Shown here one piece after another: positions 7,892-16,763 of a stretch of 64,000 nt of DNA (position 1 is the stretch's first letter; each line of letters opens with the position of its first letter). The stretch spans positions 89,798-153,797 of the forward strand of contig CAJMSX010000001.1 in the NCBI GenBank assembly GCA_905216195.1, given 5' to 3'. The translations under genes were made by a program, and so were the position numbers. Below the pieces are notes generated by a model. It had not been told where the DNA came from and ran no database searches. It saw only the letters and a program-made list of their open reading frames with translations. This DNA comes from an uncultured bacterium (GTDB lineage: Bacteria; Bacteroidota; Bacteroidia; Bacteroidales; Marinifilaceae).

Positions 7892-10165
7892 TTAAGACCG
7901 GCAAAAATCGATCCGCTTTTCCTGTTGGGCATCCGCTACCGCAAGGGTGGTCATATAGACGATGTCCCTGACGGAACAACCCATTTGTAAAATATGTACG
8001 GGTTTTTGCATGCCGAGTAAAATCGGTCCGATGATTTCGTTATTCCCCAATTCCTGCAGGATCCCTAAGCCGACACTCCCTGAACTCAGGTTGGGAAATA
8101 TCAGGGTATTCACCTCTTTATCGCCCAAGGTGGAAAAGGGGTATCTGGCTTGTCTCAATTCTTTGTTGAAAGCGGTGGAAGCATGCATTTCTCCGTCCAC
8201 GAGGATTTCGGGGTATTTCTGGTGCAGGCGGGTAATCGCTTCCTGAATCTGAGCAGGACTGCCCAAGCGGTATTCTCCGAAATTGGAATAGGAAGTGATC
8301 GCAATAACCGGTTGAATATCGAATTGTTTGACTGCTTCGTAAACCAAGGCTGTGACACATTCCAGGGTTTCAGCGGAAGGATGGCTGTTTACCGTAGTAT
8401 CCGCCAGGAAAAATGTTCCTTTTTTGGTGGTAACGATATGCATGCCGGCGGCATATTTACAACAAGGCCGTAGTCCGATGATCTCTTTAGAAATGTGCAA
8501 AACTTCTTTGTAAGGAGTACGGCATCCGGAAATAAAGCCGTCCGTATCTCCGTTTTCCAACATCATCAGACCGATATAATCCGCTTGCTGAAGGTGTTGC
8601 CGGGCCTCTTCCGGAAGAATCCCGTAGCGTTGTTTTTTCTCATAATAGAGACGGGCGTATTTCCGCACGGTTTCCTTTTCTTCGGCCGGATCGAAAATTT
8701 TCAGACCGGGAATATGCAATTGGTGGGTATCGATGAGATTCCGGATCACCGAAGTTTCTCCGATCAGGATCGGGAGAGCGATGCCTTCGGCACAGATTTC
8801 TTCTACCGCTGAAAGTACCTTCAGGGAATCGCCTTCGGCAAAAACAATGCGTTTGGGTGCGGTTTTAGCCTTTCGGGTCATAAGGTGCATCAGGCGATTG
8901 TCGTGACCCATCCGTTTTTCAAGGGTTTCCCGGTATTTTTCCCAATCGTCTATCGTTTTACGGGCAATGCCGGAAGCGATGGCCGCTTTAGCTACGGCAG
9001 GCGCTACATGAATGATCAGACGGTTGTCCAAAGCTTTGGGAATGATGTAATTCCGGTTGAAGGAAAGGGCCGGTTGGTTGTAAGCCATTTTGACGGATTC
9101 CGGTACGGGTTCTTTGGTCAGGGTAGCGATGGCGTGGGCGGCGGCCAATTTCATCTCTTCGTTGATTCCGCTGGCCTGCACATCCAAAGCTCCCCGGAAA
9201 ATATAAGGAAATCCCAATACGTTATTGATCTGGTTGGGATAATCGGAACGGCCGGTGGCAAAGATAACGTCCGGCCGGGAATGCATCGCTTTTTCATAAG
9301 AAATTTCAGGGTCCGGATTGGCCAGGGCGAATACGATAGGGTCTTTCGCCATACTCTGTATCATTTCTTCCGTGAGCACGTCCGCTACAGATAATCCCAG
9401 AAATACATCGGCTCCTTTCAGTACTTCCGCTAAAGTAACGGATTCGGTGTCGAGAGCGAATTCTCTTTTTTCGGCATTGAGATCGGTCCGGGAAGTCCGG
9501 ATGACTCCTTTGCTGTCGCACATGGCGATATTGCCGGGTTTTACCCCTAAAGCATAATAGAAGCGGGCACAAGAGATTGCCGCCGCTCCGGCTCCGTTGA
9601 CCACCACCCGGATTTCGTCTATTTTTTTGCCGTTGAGTTCCAGGGCGTTTAAAAGGCCGGCTCCCGAAATGATGGCTGTTCCGTGCTGGTCGTCGTGCAT
9701 CACCGGAATGTCCAGTTCCGCTTTCAACCGTCTTTCGATCTCAAAGCATTCGGGAGCTTTGATGTCTTCCAGGTTGATACCTCCGAAAGTAGGGGCGATT
9801 CGTTTTACGGTTTCTATAAATTGGCTCACATCTTTGGTGTCGAGTTCGATGTCGAATACATCGATATCGGCGAAGATCTTGAAAAGAAGGCCTTTCCCTT
9901 CCATAACGGGTTTCCCCGACAAAGCGCCGATATCCCCTAATCCGAGTACGGCCGTTCCGTTGGAAATAACCGCTACGAGATTACTTTTGGCCGTATAGCG
10001 GTATGCCTGGGAAGCGTCTTTCCGGATTTCCAGGCAAGGTTCTGCCACTCCGGGAGAATACGCTAAAGACAGGTCGTGTTGTGTACTGTGAGGTTTGGTA
10101 GGTATAACCTCAATTTTGCCGGGTCGCCCGGCTTCATGGTAACGTAATGCTTCCTCTTTATTCAT
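7892..10165 (-). CDS. maeB: NADP-dependent malic enzyme fused to phosphotransacetylase-like domain
   Basis: A 757-residue protein of the hybrid MaeB type. Residues 1-425 are the malic enzyme: malate-binding segment SLAYSPGVAEPC, catalytic Lys region, metal ligands around HDDQHGTA, and the nucleotide site VVNGAGAAAIS. Residues 430-757 are a phosphate acetyl/butyryltransferase-like domain (IVFAEGDS near the start, GSPAQIQEA, EMHASTAF) that in this family is thought to be regulatory, sensing acetyl-CoA. It decarboxylates malate to pyruvate with NADP reduction in the cytoplasm. Single gene, convergent with the caspase operon and separated from mutL by about 160 bases. Confidence 0.95.
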   Translation of the reverse strand: MNKEEALRYHEAGRPGKIEVIPTKPHSTQHDLSLAYSPGVAEPCLEIRKDASQAYRYTAKSNLVAVISNGTAVLGLGDIGALSGKPVMEGKGLLFKIFADIDVFDIELDTKDVSQFIETVKRIAPTFGGINLEDIKAPECFEIERRLKAELDIPVMHDDQHGTAIISGAGLLNALELNGKKIDEIRVVVNGAGAAAISCARFYYALGVKPGNIAMCDSKGVIRTSRTDLNAEKREFALDTESVTLAEVLKGADVFLGLSVADVLTEEMIQSMAKDPIVFALANPDPEISYEKAMHSRPDVIFATGRSDYPNQINNVLGFPYIFRGALDVQASGINEEMKLAAAHAIATLTKEPVPESVKMAYNQPALSFNRNYIIPKALDNRLIIHVAPAVAKAAIASGIARKTIDDWEKYRETLEKRMGHDNRLMHLMTRKAKTAPKRIVFAEGDSLKVLSAVEEICAEGIALPILIGETSVIRNLIDTHQLHIPGLKIFDPAEEKETVRKYARLYYEKKQRYGILPEEARQHLQQADYIGLMMLENGDTDGFISGCRTPYKEVLHISKEIIGLRPCCKYAAGMHIVTTKKGTFFLADTTVNSHPSAETLECVTALVYEAVKQFDIQPVIAITSYSNFGEYRLGSPAQIQEAITRLHQKYPEILVDGEMHASTAFNKELRQARYPFSTLGDKEVNTLIFPNLSSGSVGLGILQELGNNEIIGPILLGMQKPVHILQMGCSVRDIVYMTTLAVADAQQEKRIDFCRS

Positions 10166-10325
10166 CGTCTTCGTTTTTAGTCTGGCTGAATATGCCCGTT
10201 TTTATACAAATATCGTGCTGGAATCTCCTTAACCGCAGTATTCGATCTGTTAAGTAGTGTTAAGGAGAAACGCGTGGTAGGAGTAACTAGCTGGACGATT
10301 GTTATCTCCGATTTGTCCGCTCTGT

Positions 10326-10508
10326 TTATTTAAACCAGGTATGCACTTCTTCTGAACGGAGAATGTGAATGATGGTTTTACCGTCGGCGGTATAATTGTG
10401 GTGGGTGCAGGCAAAAAGATTATCCATTAATTCGTTCATTTCTGCCGGATTCAGCACCGTGTCGTAACCGATAGCCGAAGCTTTCGCCAAGGCGAGGGCC
10501 AAACGTTC
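10326..10508 (-). pseudogene. mutL: Orphaned C-terminal end of mutL behind the TAA
   Basis: In the same frame as mutL, right after the stop at 10509-10511, 60 sense codons run to TAA at 10326-10328. They begin ERLALALAKASAI and include LFACTHHNY, the equivalent of the conserved LFAC...H motif near the end of MutL, and end HTWFK. With one sense codon at the stop (for example CAA instead of TAA) the gene would encode 616 residues, the usual Bacteroidales MutL length. This is therefore the displaced 3' end of mutL, or the stop is a sequencing error. Confidence 0.85.
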
Positions 10509-12176
10509 TTACATTTTGGTTTTGATATCCCCTTCCGTATCTTTGTAATGTTCTATCAGTTGGGTTAATACCGCACGGGCGCGGGAACAGGAAAGATCCG
10601 GAGGGGTAGCGTAGACGGCAAAACCATTCTGTCCCGATTCATGAAGTTCGAATCCCAAAAATTCCAAATCTTCGCGAATGTCTTGTAAAAGAGAGAAGTC
10701 CGAAGCAGAAAGTTCCAGTGTTTCGGGGAACAAATTCTTTTGTCCGTTTACTTTCCGGTCTTCCAGCGTTTTCAGATATTGTTCGAAAAGAATCCGTTCG
10801 TGAGCCTTTTTCTGATCGATGAACATCAGACCCGAATGGACGGGAGTGACGATGTAACGTCCCTTCATTTGAATGAAAGAAGGGACGGAAGGAAGAGTTG
10901 CGGAAAGATCGGCCTCCGTCATACCCGGCAGAGAGGTTTGTTGCGGTTCATGCTGCTCTTTCAATCCTTCGAATAAGGTTTCCCAATTGGCGGGAACTTT
11001 GTGGGAAGCGGGAACCGATTTTTTCTCAAAGTCCGAATCTTCGATGTGGATGCCGGATTTGTAATGAAAAGGATTGTAATTGGGATTGTAATTTACTTTC
11101 GGGAGATAAGGGGTGGCCGCTTCCTTTTGGGCGGGTGGGGTATAGCTGATTTCCCCTTCTGTATCGAAATCCAGAGGGGGAGTAACGTTGAATTTACCCA
11201 AAGATTCTTTTATACCGGCCATCAATATCTGGAAGAAGTCCGTTTCGTTCTGAAATTTTATTTCCGTTTTAGTGGGATGGATATTCACGTCGATATAAGA
11301 AGGATCGACCGTAAAATATAAAAAATAAGAAGGAATACAATCCGGACCGATTAAACCGGAATAAGCTTCCGTTACCGCTTTATGAAAAAAATTGTGTTTC
11401 ATAAACCGGTTGTTCACGAAAAAGTATTGTTCTCCGTAGGTCTTGCGGGAATGTTCCGGACTGCACACAAATCCCCGGATAGATAGCAGACTGGTGTTGC
11501 ATTCGATGCCGATCAGTTTGGAGTTGATGTTTTTTCCGAATACATTGACGATCCGCTGCCGGAGTCCGGTAGACGGCAGGTTATAAATTTCATTTCCATT
11601 GTTCGTCAGGACGAAAGAAATTTCCGGATTCGTCAAAGCTACCCGGAGGAATTCCTGGATGATGTTTCTCAACTCGGTTGTATCGGACTTGAGAAACTTA
11701 CGCCGGGCGGGAATGTTGAAAAATAAATTTTTTACACAGATATTGGTCCCCCGGGAAGTGTTTACCGCTTCCTGTTTTTTTAATTCCGAAGCCGTGATTT
11801 GCAAAAACGTTCCCAGTTCGTCTTCTTCCCGGCGGGTTTTGAGTTCCACCTCGGCCACGGAGGCTATGGAGGGTAAAGCCTCTCCCCGGAACCCTAAAGT
11901 ATGGATGTTGAAAAGGTCCTGGGCGGAAGAGATTTTAGAGGTAGCGTGGCGTTCGAAAGCCATGCGGGCATCCATAGGCGACATGCCTTTCCCGTCGTCG
12001 ATGACCTGTACGATCGCTTTTCCTACATTTTTTAATAGGACGTGAATATGTGCGGCTCCGGCATCGACGGCGTTTTCCATCAGTTCTTTCACCACAGAGG
12101 CCGGCCGTTGCACAACCTCTCCCGCCGCAATCTGATTTGCTACAGAATCGGGCAATAATTGAATAATATCTGCCAT
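10509..12176 (-). CDS. mutL: DNA mismatch repair protein MutL, truncated by in-frame stop
   Basis: The N-terminal GHKL ATPase is intact: NQIAAGEVVQRP, ELMENAVDAG (motif I), DDGKGM (motif II) and HTLGFRGEAL (motif III), then the DNA-gyrase-B-like S5 domain to about residue 330. The C-terminal dimerisation domain starts near 430; the motif that in endonuclease-type MutL reads DQHAxxHERI is DQKKAHERI here. Translation stops at 10509-10511 (TAA) after residue 555, while the same frame continues 61 more sense codons to a natural stop. The protein thus lacks the end of its C-terminal domain. It is the last gene of a three-gene minus-strand operon. The truncated product may be unstable or inactive. 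Confidence 0.9.
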   Translation of the reverse strand: MADIIQLLPDSVANQIAAGEVVQRPASVVKELMENAVDAGAAHIHVLLKNVGKAIVQVIDDGKGMSPMDARMAFERHATSKISSAQDLFNIHTLGFRGEALPSIASVAEVELKTRREEDELGTFLQITASELKKQEAVNTSRGTNICVKNLFFNIPARRKFLKSDTTELRNIIQEFLRVALTNPEISFVLTNNGNEIYNLPSTGLRQRIVNVFGKNINSKLIGIECNTSLLSIRGFVCSPEHSRKTYGEQYFFVNNRFMKHNFFHKAVTEAYSGLIGPDCIPSYFLYFTVDPSYIDVNIHPTKTEIKFQNETDFFQILMAGIKESLGKFNVTPPLDFDTEGEISYTPPAQKEAATPYLPKVNYNPNYNPFHYKSGIHIEDSDFEKKSVPASHKVPANWETLFEGLKEQHEPQQTSLPGMTEADLSATLPSVPSFIQMKGRYIVTPVHSGLMFIDQKKAHERILFEQYLKTLEDRKVNGQKNLFPETLELSASDFSLLQDIREDLEFLGFELHESGQNGFAVYATPPDLSCSRARAVLTQLIEHYKDTEGDIKTKM

Positions 12177-12187
12177 ATTTGTTTTTA

Positions 12188-12508
12188 TTACATGCCGAAA
12201 AAGCGGAGTACTCCTTCGGAATAACGCATCATAATGAATAGTAATACCAAAAAGACGATGATCAGTACCAAAAACAAGCGTACAATGTATCGGCCATTGT
12301 ATCCGTGGCGGTTGGCTTTTCTCTGCCTGTACAGGTCGGTAAAACGTCCTTTTACGTTCGGAATATAGATATCTTTTTCGTCCTTATCGATTCCCAATTC
12401 CGCCTTGATTCTTTTTTCCCGTTCTTCTCGCTCTTCCTGATCGGCATCCCAGTAACGGGGCTTTATTTCGAACTTTCGGTTGTCTTTTCTTTCAAACATA
12501 CGAGCCAT
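12188..12508 (-). CDS. Small hypothetical membrane protein
   Basis: A 106-residue protein: an acidic/basic N-terminal part (DADQEEREEREKRIKAELG), a basic stretch about residues 55-75 (DLYRQRKANRHGYNGRY) and one strong membrane helix (residues 77-95, VRLFLVLIIVFLVLLFIM). It fits a tail-anchored inner-membrane protein with a cytoplasmic N-terminus. It starts 2 bases after the stop of the flippase-like gene and ends 11 bases before mutL, so all three are in one operon. Function unknown. Confidence 0.7.
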   Translation of the reverse strand: MARMFERKDNRKFEIKPRYWDADQEEREEREKRIKAELGIDKDEKDIYIPNVKGRFTDLYRQRKANRHGYNGRYIVRLFLVLIIVFLVLLFIMMRYSEGVLRFFGM

Positions 12509-12510
12509 AT

Positions 12511-13599
12511 CTATCGGATTTTAGGAGTTGATTTTTGAGAGGCGCCTCCTCCGAAATGTTTCCCGATCCATTTGGGAACCAGAAAGGCACCGATGAATAA
12601 ATAAGGGTAATAACTGATTAACCGCCATAAGATCGCCATGGCTACGGCTACTCCTGCGCTGGGCAGGAACTCGCCCAGATATTTGGAAAATACGTATTCG
12701 GCAAAACCGCTTCCGCCGGGAGTGGGACTGATTAACATCATGATCCACATGACCAGTTGACGGGCAAATATCAGAAAATGTTCCGCCCAATCGTAACGCC
12801 CCGCCCAGAATGCCATCAGGATAGCGTTGACTACCCAATAGCGGGCCGTCCATGAAAAAAAAGTGGCACCGAACGTTTTTAACCAAAATGAAAAAGGCAT
12901 GTTTCTTAACTCGTAGGAATTCCGGATGATGTCATACCCCGCTTCATTGGCATTCTGACGCCATTTCCGTAAAAGCCGGAACTTAAAACATTTCAAAAGC
13001 AGGTATTTTAATCCCCTCGGATTTTTGAATAATCCGTAACTAAGCACCAGTAAGTACAGCAGTTTGAGCGTATATCCGCCCACAGCGAACCAAAAGAGGC
13101 TGTCTACGACCGCTTTACTGGCTCCCGGCATTTCCCAAAGACGAACATGGTTGACGAAAAGAAGAATGACGGGAAACATGAGGATGAAATACAATTCATC
13201 CAAAAAAGAAGTGGCCATTACAATGGCGGAACTCCTCCCTACCTTTACTCCTTCTTTGTTGACAAATAAAATGGCGATACTCGTACCTCCGATGGCCGAA
13301 GGAGTTACGGCCGAAGTGAATTCCCAGAGGAAAATGATCCGGAGAGATTGCAGCCACGAAAGCCGCTCTCCCGAAAGAATCCGTAACCGGATCACATACC
13401 CGAGGTCCCGTACCGCCATACATAATACGGCAACCAGTAACCAGGCGGCAGACACCCAGGTGAAGGTGATCTGCTCGAAGGCTTTCAGGTCGAATTCTTT
13501 ATAGAGCATGTAAGACACTACCGCCAGCCCGATCAATATCGGATAGATGATTTTATACGGACTGATTTTTTTGGTAAGTATCTGTTGTTCTCCTTCCAT
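12511..13599 (-). CDS. Lysylphosphatidylglycerol synthase TM-region / AglD-type flippase-like protein
   Basis: A 362-residue polytopic inner-membrane protein with about eight helices. It has the family features: early helix with YKEFDLKAFEQIT, the motif LWEFTSAVTPSAIGGTSIA (residues 90-108, the conserved W-EF-S-x-xP-x-G), and SPTPGGSGFAEYVF (about 290-305, conserved PGGxGxxE). Members lack the aminoacyl-transferase domain of MprF and are thought to move lipids across the membrane. The TATA-less upstream region 13600-13640 contains an A-rich tract. First gene of the operon with mutL. Confidence 0.85.
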   Translation of the reverse strand: MEGEQQILTKKISPYKIIYPILIGLAVVSYMLYKEFDLKAFEQITFTWVSAAWLLVAVLCMAVRDLGYVIRLRILSGERLSWLQSLRIIFLWEFTSAVTPSAIGGTSIAILFVNKEGVKVGRSSAIVMATSFLDELYFILMFPVILLFVNHVRLWEMPGASKAVVDSLFWFAVGGYTLKLLYLLVLSYGLFKNPRGLKYLLLKCFKFRLLRKWRQNANEAGYDIIRNSYELRNMPFSFWLKTFGATFFSWTARYWVVNAILMAFWAGRYDWAEHFLIFARQLVMWIMMLISPTPGGSGFAEYVFSKYLGEFLPSAGVAVAMAILWRLISYYPYLFIGAFLVPKWIGKHFGGGASQKSTPKIR

Positions 13600-13857
13600 G
13601 GTTTTGGGGTTAAGGTTGAGATGGCTAAGTTAGCAAAAAAAAAGAAAACGGACAATGTTTTGGAAAAGCACTTATGCTCTTCGGTCCTCTTTCGCTGGAA
13701 AATTACCGGAAACCGGAGAAGGGAGAAGTAGCGCTTCTATTTTCGGATGTGGAAGGTAAAATTCTATATAAATAAAGGTAAATTTATAAAAAAAAGGCTT
13801 AATTTTGAAGTTGTAGGATTTATACCTCAACGTTGGATGAACTTTAAATTGAAGATC

Positions 13858-15054
13858 ATGAAAAAGAATGGATGGCTTATGTTTTTCTTAGGGGGCATTT
13901 TTTTTATAGGAGCTTGTTCAGCTCCCTCGGTGCCCCACAATGAGTTTCTCATTGAAGGGGAATTGACGAACGTTCCCGATAGTACGATTCTGGAGTTTCG
14001 GGTTGCAGAGGGGGATTTGTTGAAGGAAGTGGGCCGGGATACCGTGATCAACGGAAAATTTTCGTTCCGGGACACGATTGGAGAAGAGATACGGCAATTG
14101 CTGCTGATGTCCGACAGCAAAGGCTTTCCTTCTTTCTGGCAGGAAATATGGGTGGCTCCCGGCAAATATGTGCGTATTACCGGAAACGATAGGCTGTTAC
14201 AGACCTGGGAAGTTCAGAGCGATATACCGGAACAAGCCGAAGTAAGGCGTTTTTTCGAAGCTATGTGTCCCGAGCAAATCGAATTATTGAAGTATTCCGT
14301 GGAAGAAGCGAAAATTTTTAGTGCGTTATTTCGGGAGCATGGAGGGGATGAGGCGTATATGGAAATCGCTTTTGCACAGGTCGATTCCCTCCGCAAGCTG
14401 GAAAAACCTCTGGAGGATATCGTAGAGCGAAAAAAATTCGAGGTATTGAAATCAGCTCCGGTTACCCGGGTATGGCTGGATAAATACAGCAGTGAAGCCA
14501 GTCGTTTGCAATGGGATAAAGATTGTCCTTATTTAGCGGACCTCAGGGCCCTCTATTCCCGGATGTCGGAGGCCGATAAGCAGACGATTGAGGGACAGAC
14601 GATTACGGAGTATATGAATTTGGGAAAAGAAGTGAATGTGGGGGAGGAAATGGTGGACGGAAATTTATATGACCTGGACGGCAACCTGCATCATCTGGCG
14701 GAACTCAGAGGGAAATACATCCTGCTGGATTTCTGGAGTACGGGTTGCGGTCCGTGTATTCAGGCTATTCCGGAAATGGAAGAGATTGCGGAAATGTACA
14801 AGGATAAACTGTCGGTAGTCAGTATTAATGAAGATTCCAAAGCTTCCTGGCAAAAATTTGTACGGGAGAAAAAGATGAGCGGAATTCAGTGGAATGAGTT
14901 GAGAAGGGGACGTACGGGACTAGCCGCTCAATACAAAGTCGTAGGCATTCCGCATTACGTGCTGATTTCACCGGAGGGAAAAATTACCGATATGTGGAGC
15001 GGATACGGTCCCGGCAGTTTGAAAAGTAAATTGAAAAAAGCATTGAAAGGATAG
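13858..15054 (+). CDS. TlpA-like thiol-disulfide oxidoreductase lipoprotein (DUF4369 + thioredoxin domain)
   Basis: The frame is open from 13747, but the ATG at 13858 gives a proper lipoprotein leader (MKKNGWLMFFLGGIFFIGAC, lipobox IGAC), so I start there (398 residues). Residues 30-130 are a DUF4369-type beta domain (IEGELTNVPDSTILEFRV). Residues about 255-395 are an AhpC/TSA-thioredoxin domain with the active site WSTGCGPC and the cis-Pro in VVGIPHYVLIS. Such proteins reduce or shuffle disulfides of exported proteins on the periplasmic side. It lies alone just before the prophage left end. Confidence 0.85.
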   Translation: MKKNGWLMFFLGGIFFIGACSAPSVPHNEFLIEGELTNVPDSTILEFRVAEGDLLKEVGRDTVINGKFSFRDTIGEEIRQLLLMSDSKGFPSFWQEIWVAPGKYVRITGNDRLLQTWEVQSDIPEQAEVRRFFEAMCPEQIELLKYSVEEAKIFSALFREHGGDEAYMEIAFAQVDSLRKLEKPLEDIVERKKFEVLKSAPVTRVWLDKYSSEASRLQWDKDCPYLADLRALYSRMSEADKQTIEGQTITEYMNLGKEVNVGEEMVDGNLYDLDGNLHHLAELRGKYILLDFWSTGCGPCIQAIPEMEEIAEMYKDKLSVVSINEDSKASWQKFVREKKMSGIQWNELRRGRTGLAAQYKVVGIPHYVLISPEGKITDMWSGYGPGSLKSKLKKALKG

Positions 15055-15197
15055 TATTCTTTCTTCGGATATCATTTCTTGTAAAATGCCGGTATTTTTT
15101 GCCGGCCTACGGAAAGGATCCTGGCCTGCAAAGACCTTCGTTGCCGGATGAGACGTTGGGGTTCCTGCCTTTCCTGTCTAACCGGCATCAAATATAA

Positions 15198-15239
15198 AAA
15201 AGCCGCAATTACTGCTCTGATTCAGTTTTTGCGGCTTTT
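15198..15239 (-). terminator. Terminator of the ancestral tRNA-Ala gene
   Basis: AAAAAGCCGCAA ... TTTGCGGCTTTT forms a stem of GCCGCAA/TTGCGGC flanked by A and T tracts. Read on the minus strand it follows the tRNA 3' fragment directly, as expected for the original chromosomal tRNA terminator left behind at attL. Confidence 0.65.
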
Positions 15240-15240
15240 G

Positions 15241-15282
15241 TGGAGAATATCGGAGTCGAACCGACGACCTCTTGCATGCCAT
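15241..15282 (-). other. attL: 3' fragment of tRNA-Ala(GGC) with 17-bp core
   Basis: On the minus strand it reads the anticodon-loop to discriminator part of tRNA-Ala and ends ATTCTCCA, like the intact gene at 45164-45237. The 17-base core GACCTCTTGCATGCCAT (15266-15282) is identical to 45189-45205; sequence diverges right after it. The T-arm differs from the intact copy at both sides of the stem (TCGG/CCGA against CGGG/CCCG), so each version can pair. This is the chromosomal side of the crossover. Confidence 0.85.
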
Positions 15283-15347
15283 AATAAATGTCTTACCTTT
15301 GTCAAAGTGTTGATTTATAATTATTTATACATATATTTGAAGTGTTT

Positions 15348-15366
15348 GTGTGTAACTTATGTGTAA
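15348..15366 (+). repeat. Left arm-type repeat (candidate integrase site)
   Basis: GTGTGTAACTTATGTGTAA matches GTGTGTAACTCTTGTGTAA at 45053-45071 in 17 of 19 positions and in the same orientation. Both copies lie about 70-120 bases inside the two att cores, where tyrosine integrases bind arm sites. Confidence 0.5.
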
Positions 15367-15556
15367 TTCGATTTTTTAATTAATAGCTTTGGTAAAATAT
15401 CAATTTGTAGTAATTTTAAATAAGAAGTATATTTGTCGTGTATATTAAATAGGATATATCATTATATAATATACATAAAGACTTGGGAGAAAATGTAAGA
15501 GCTTACATTGAATTTCATGTTTTTGTAAGCCAATATTATATTGTTTAATTTTTAGA

Positions 15557-15955
15557 CTATTGTCCTCTTTTTAAGATCGTATTTTCCTTTTTGTCTTTTG
15601 TCTCTTCGCTTGTTAGTTTTTCCAGTTTTGTGGTTAATTCAGCATTTTGCTTTTGTAACTCTATTATTTTATCCTGTGCTTTAATAAGTCGCTTTAATAT
15701 ATCGACTTCGTTAGTATTGATATTGTTTTGTGTTTCTTTTTTGTCTATTCCTCCACGTCCGGTAAGTAACCATTCACAATTTATTTGAGGGAATGTATTT
15801 GCAATTTTTTCCAGTAACATAAAGCTAGGTGCCCCTTGTCTTAATCCGGTGATATTACCAATAACGGAAGGGGTAACTCCTAGTTTTTTGGCAAATTCGC
15901 TTTTACTACCCTTACAATAGGTATTTATTATTAGTTCTATTCTTTTGTTTATCAT
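15557..15955 (-). CDS. CI-like phage repressor (HTH)
   Basis: The frame is open from 16060, but the ATG at 15953-15955 (MINKRIELIINTY) starts the domain and leaves the operator region free, so I choose it (132 residues). Residues 1-70 are a helix-turn-helix of the CI/XRE kind: KSEFAKKLGVTPSVIGNI, then the phrase CEWLLTGRGG found in many Bacteroidales phage repressors. Residues 80-118 form a coiled coil (LKRLIKAQDKIIELQKQNAE) for dimerisation. There is no peptidase S24 domain. It is divergent from the early genes and faces two TTACGCAAA-like operators. Confidence 0.8.
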   Translation of the reverse strand: MINKRIELIINTYCKGSKSEFAKKLGVTPSVIGNITGLRQGAPSFMLLEKIANTFPQINCEWLLTGRGGIDKKETQNNINTNEVDILKRLIKAQDKIIELQKQNAELTTKLEKLTSEETKDKKENTILKRGQ

Positions 15956-15978
15956 GTACTTATAGTAGTTTTTACTCT

Positions 15979-16016
15979 TTTGCGTAATTTTATTTGATTT
16001 TTTACACAAATGCGTA
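15979..16016. promoter_or_regulatory. Operator-like repeats between repressor and early genes
   Basis: TTTGCGTAA (15979-15987, the inverse of TTACGCAAA) and TTACACAAATGCGTA (16002-16016) lie in the divergent region. The 14-mer TTACrCAAATGCGT recurs before the integrase gene at 45087-45100, so one repressor may control both promoters. Confidence 0.5.
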
Positions 16017-16085
16017 TATATTTGTAGTAAATAATTGTTTAATGCAATTACAAGTTGCAATAAAAAAATATAATTCTCAAATGTA

Positions 16086-16301
16086 ATGGAAAAATCGGAA
16101 ACTACAAAAAAAGTTACAAAAATTGACTGGCCAGAAACGCTGAAATCAATTAAAATAGGTGAATTTCAAACATTTACAAGAAAGGAAATAACAGTGTCAA
16201 ATCTTCGTACCAAAGCATCTAAATTAAGAAGACACGGTTATGTATTTAAAGTAGAATCTAGAGATAATGATGATTACGCAGTTGTGACACGTGAAAGATA
16301 A
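16086..16301 (+). CDS. Small early phage protein
   Basis: A 71-residue basic protein, first gene of the rightward early block. It contains TRKEITVSNLRTKASKLRRHGYVFKVES, which looks like a winged-helix or AP2-like DNA-contacting segment with a short C-terminal strand pair (YVFKVESRDNDDYAVVTRER). It might regulate the lytic promoter, but no family is recognised. It directly follows the operator region and precedes the next gene by 4 bases. Confidence 0.6.
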   Translation: MEKSETTKKVTKIDWPETLKSIKIGEFQTFTRKEITVSNLRTKASKLRRHGYVFKVESRDNDDYAVVTRER

Positions 16302-16305
16302 TAAT

Positions 16306-16671
16306 ATGGAAAATACGGAAGTTAAAAAATTTATACGTGAAACGCTGATCGTGATGAGAGAAAGTGCAGCCGATTCAATGGACAAAATAACACAAAGGTG
16401 TTATGATCTGGGCCGCATCACCGCATTAATTGAAAGTGGACAACTAAGCCGTTATATATCCTATAATGAGGCAACAAAACCCCGAAGTAAGGGAGGGTAT
16501 GGCCGTGGTACGGTTGATAGGTGGGTTAATGAAGGTCTTTTGCAAAAAGTAAAGGACGGGAAAAATAATAGTAAGGTACGGTTTGATCGTTTAAAACTTG
16601 CAGAACTAGATGCGAAAGCGAACCGAGCAAGTTGGTTCAAATTTCATGACAAAGACAAGAATACAGAATAA
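16306..16671 (+). CDS. Early phage protein with helical DNA-binding-like N-terminus
   Basis: I use the ATG at 16306 (121 residues) rather than the upstream in-frame start at 16291 that overlaps the previous gene. The N-terminal half is helical (VKKFIRETLIVMRESAADSMDKI), the middle has GYGRGTVDRWVNEGLLQKVKDG, which resembles the recognition helix and wing of MerR/excisionase-like proteins, and the C-terminus is charged. An excisionase-like or regulatory role is an inference. Confidence 0.6.
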   Translation: MENTEVKKFIRETLIVMRESAADSMDKITQRCYDLGRITALIESGQLSRYISYNEATKPRSKGGYGRGTVDRWVNEGLLQKVKDGKNNSKVRFDRLKLAELDAKANRASWFKFHDKDKNTE

Positions 16672-16683
16672 GATAGCAAATAA

Positions 16684-16761
16684 ATGAAGAAACTCACATC
16701 TAAAAATATATACGTTGTCAAACAGTCTCATAATAGGTGGAGTTTCTTCTTCAATATTTAA
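16684..16761 (+). CDS. Possible 25-residue peptide, DUF2188-like remnant
   Basis: A short frame starting ATG at 16684 ends TAA at 16759-16761, 2 bases before the next ATG. It contains KNIYVVKQSHNRWSF, which resembles the N-terminal strand pair of DUF2188 proteins (xxIHVVPxxxGWAVK), but stops far short of their roughly 70 residues. The frame also spans an inverted repeat (16686-16697 with 16737-16749). Either a leader peptide, a decayed gene, or chance. Confidence 0.25.
   Translation: MKKLTSKNIYVVKQSHNRWSFFFNI
16686..16749. repeat. Inverted repeat in early region
   Basis: GAAGAAACTCAC (16686-16697) and GTGGAGTTTCTTC (16737-16749) can form a stem of 12 pairs with one bulged base, closing a 39-base loop that contains GTCAAACAGT. 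Could be an RNA switch before the 16764 gene. Confidence 0.4.
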
Positions 16762-16763
16762 GT

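Larger units (their letters stand above)
15055..15556. other. Intergenic region holding the left prophage end
   Basis: No gene is supported here. From left to right it holds a GC hairpin (about 15086-15106, GCCGG/CCGGC), the terminator of the former tRNA gene (15198-15238), the tRNA-Ala 3' fragment with the att core (15241-15282), an arm-site-like repeat (15348-15366) and AT-rich phage DNA up to the repressor gene. Confidence 0.7.

Noticed and set aside
7892..10165. Plus-strand frames within maeB (for example 8885-9394)
   Set aside because: They are shadows opposite a full-length, well-conserved enzyme.
15055..15240. Second complete tRNA at the left prophage end
   Set aside because: Only the 3' part up to the anticodon loop is present; the 5' acceptor and D-arm are absent.
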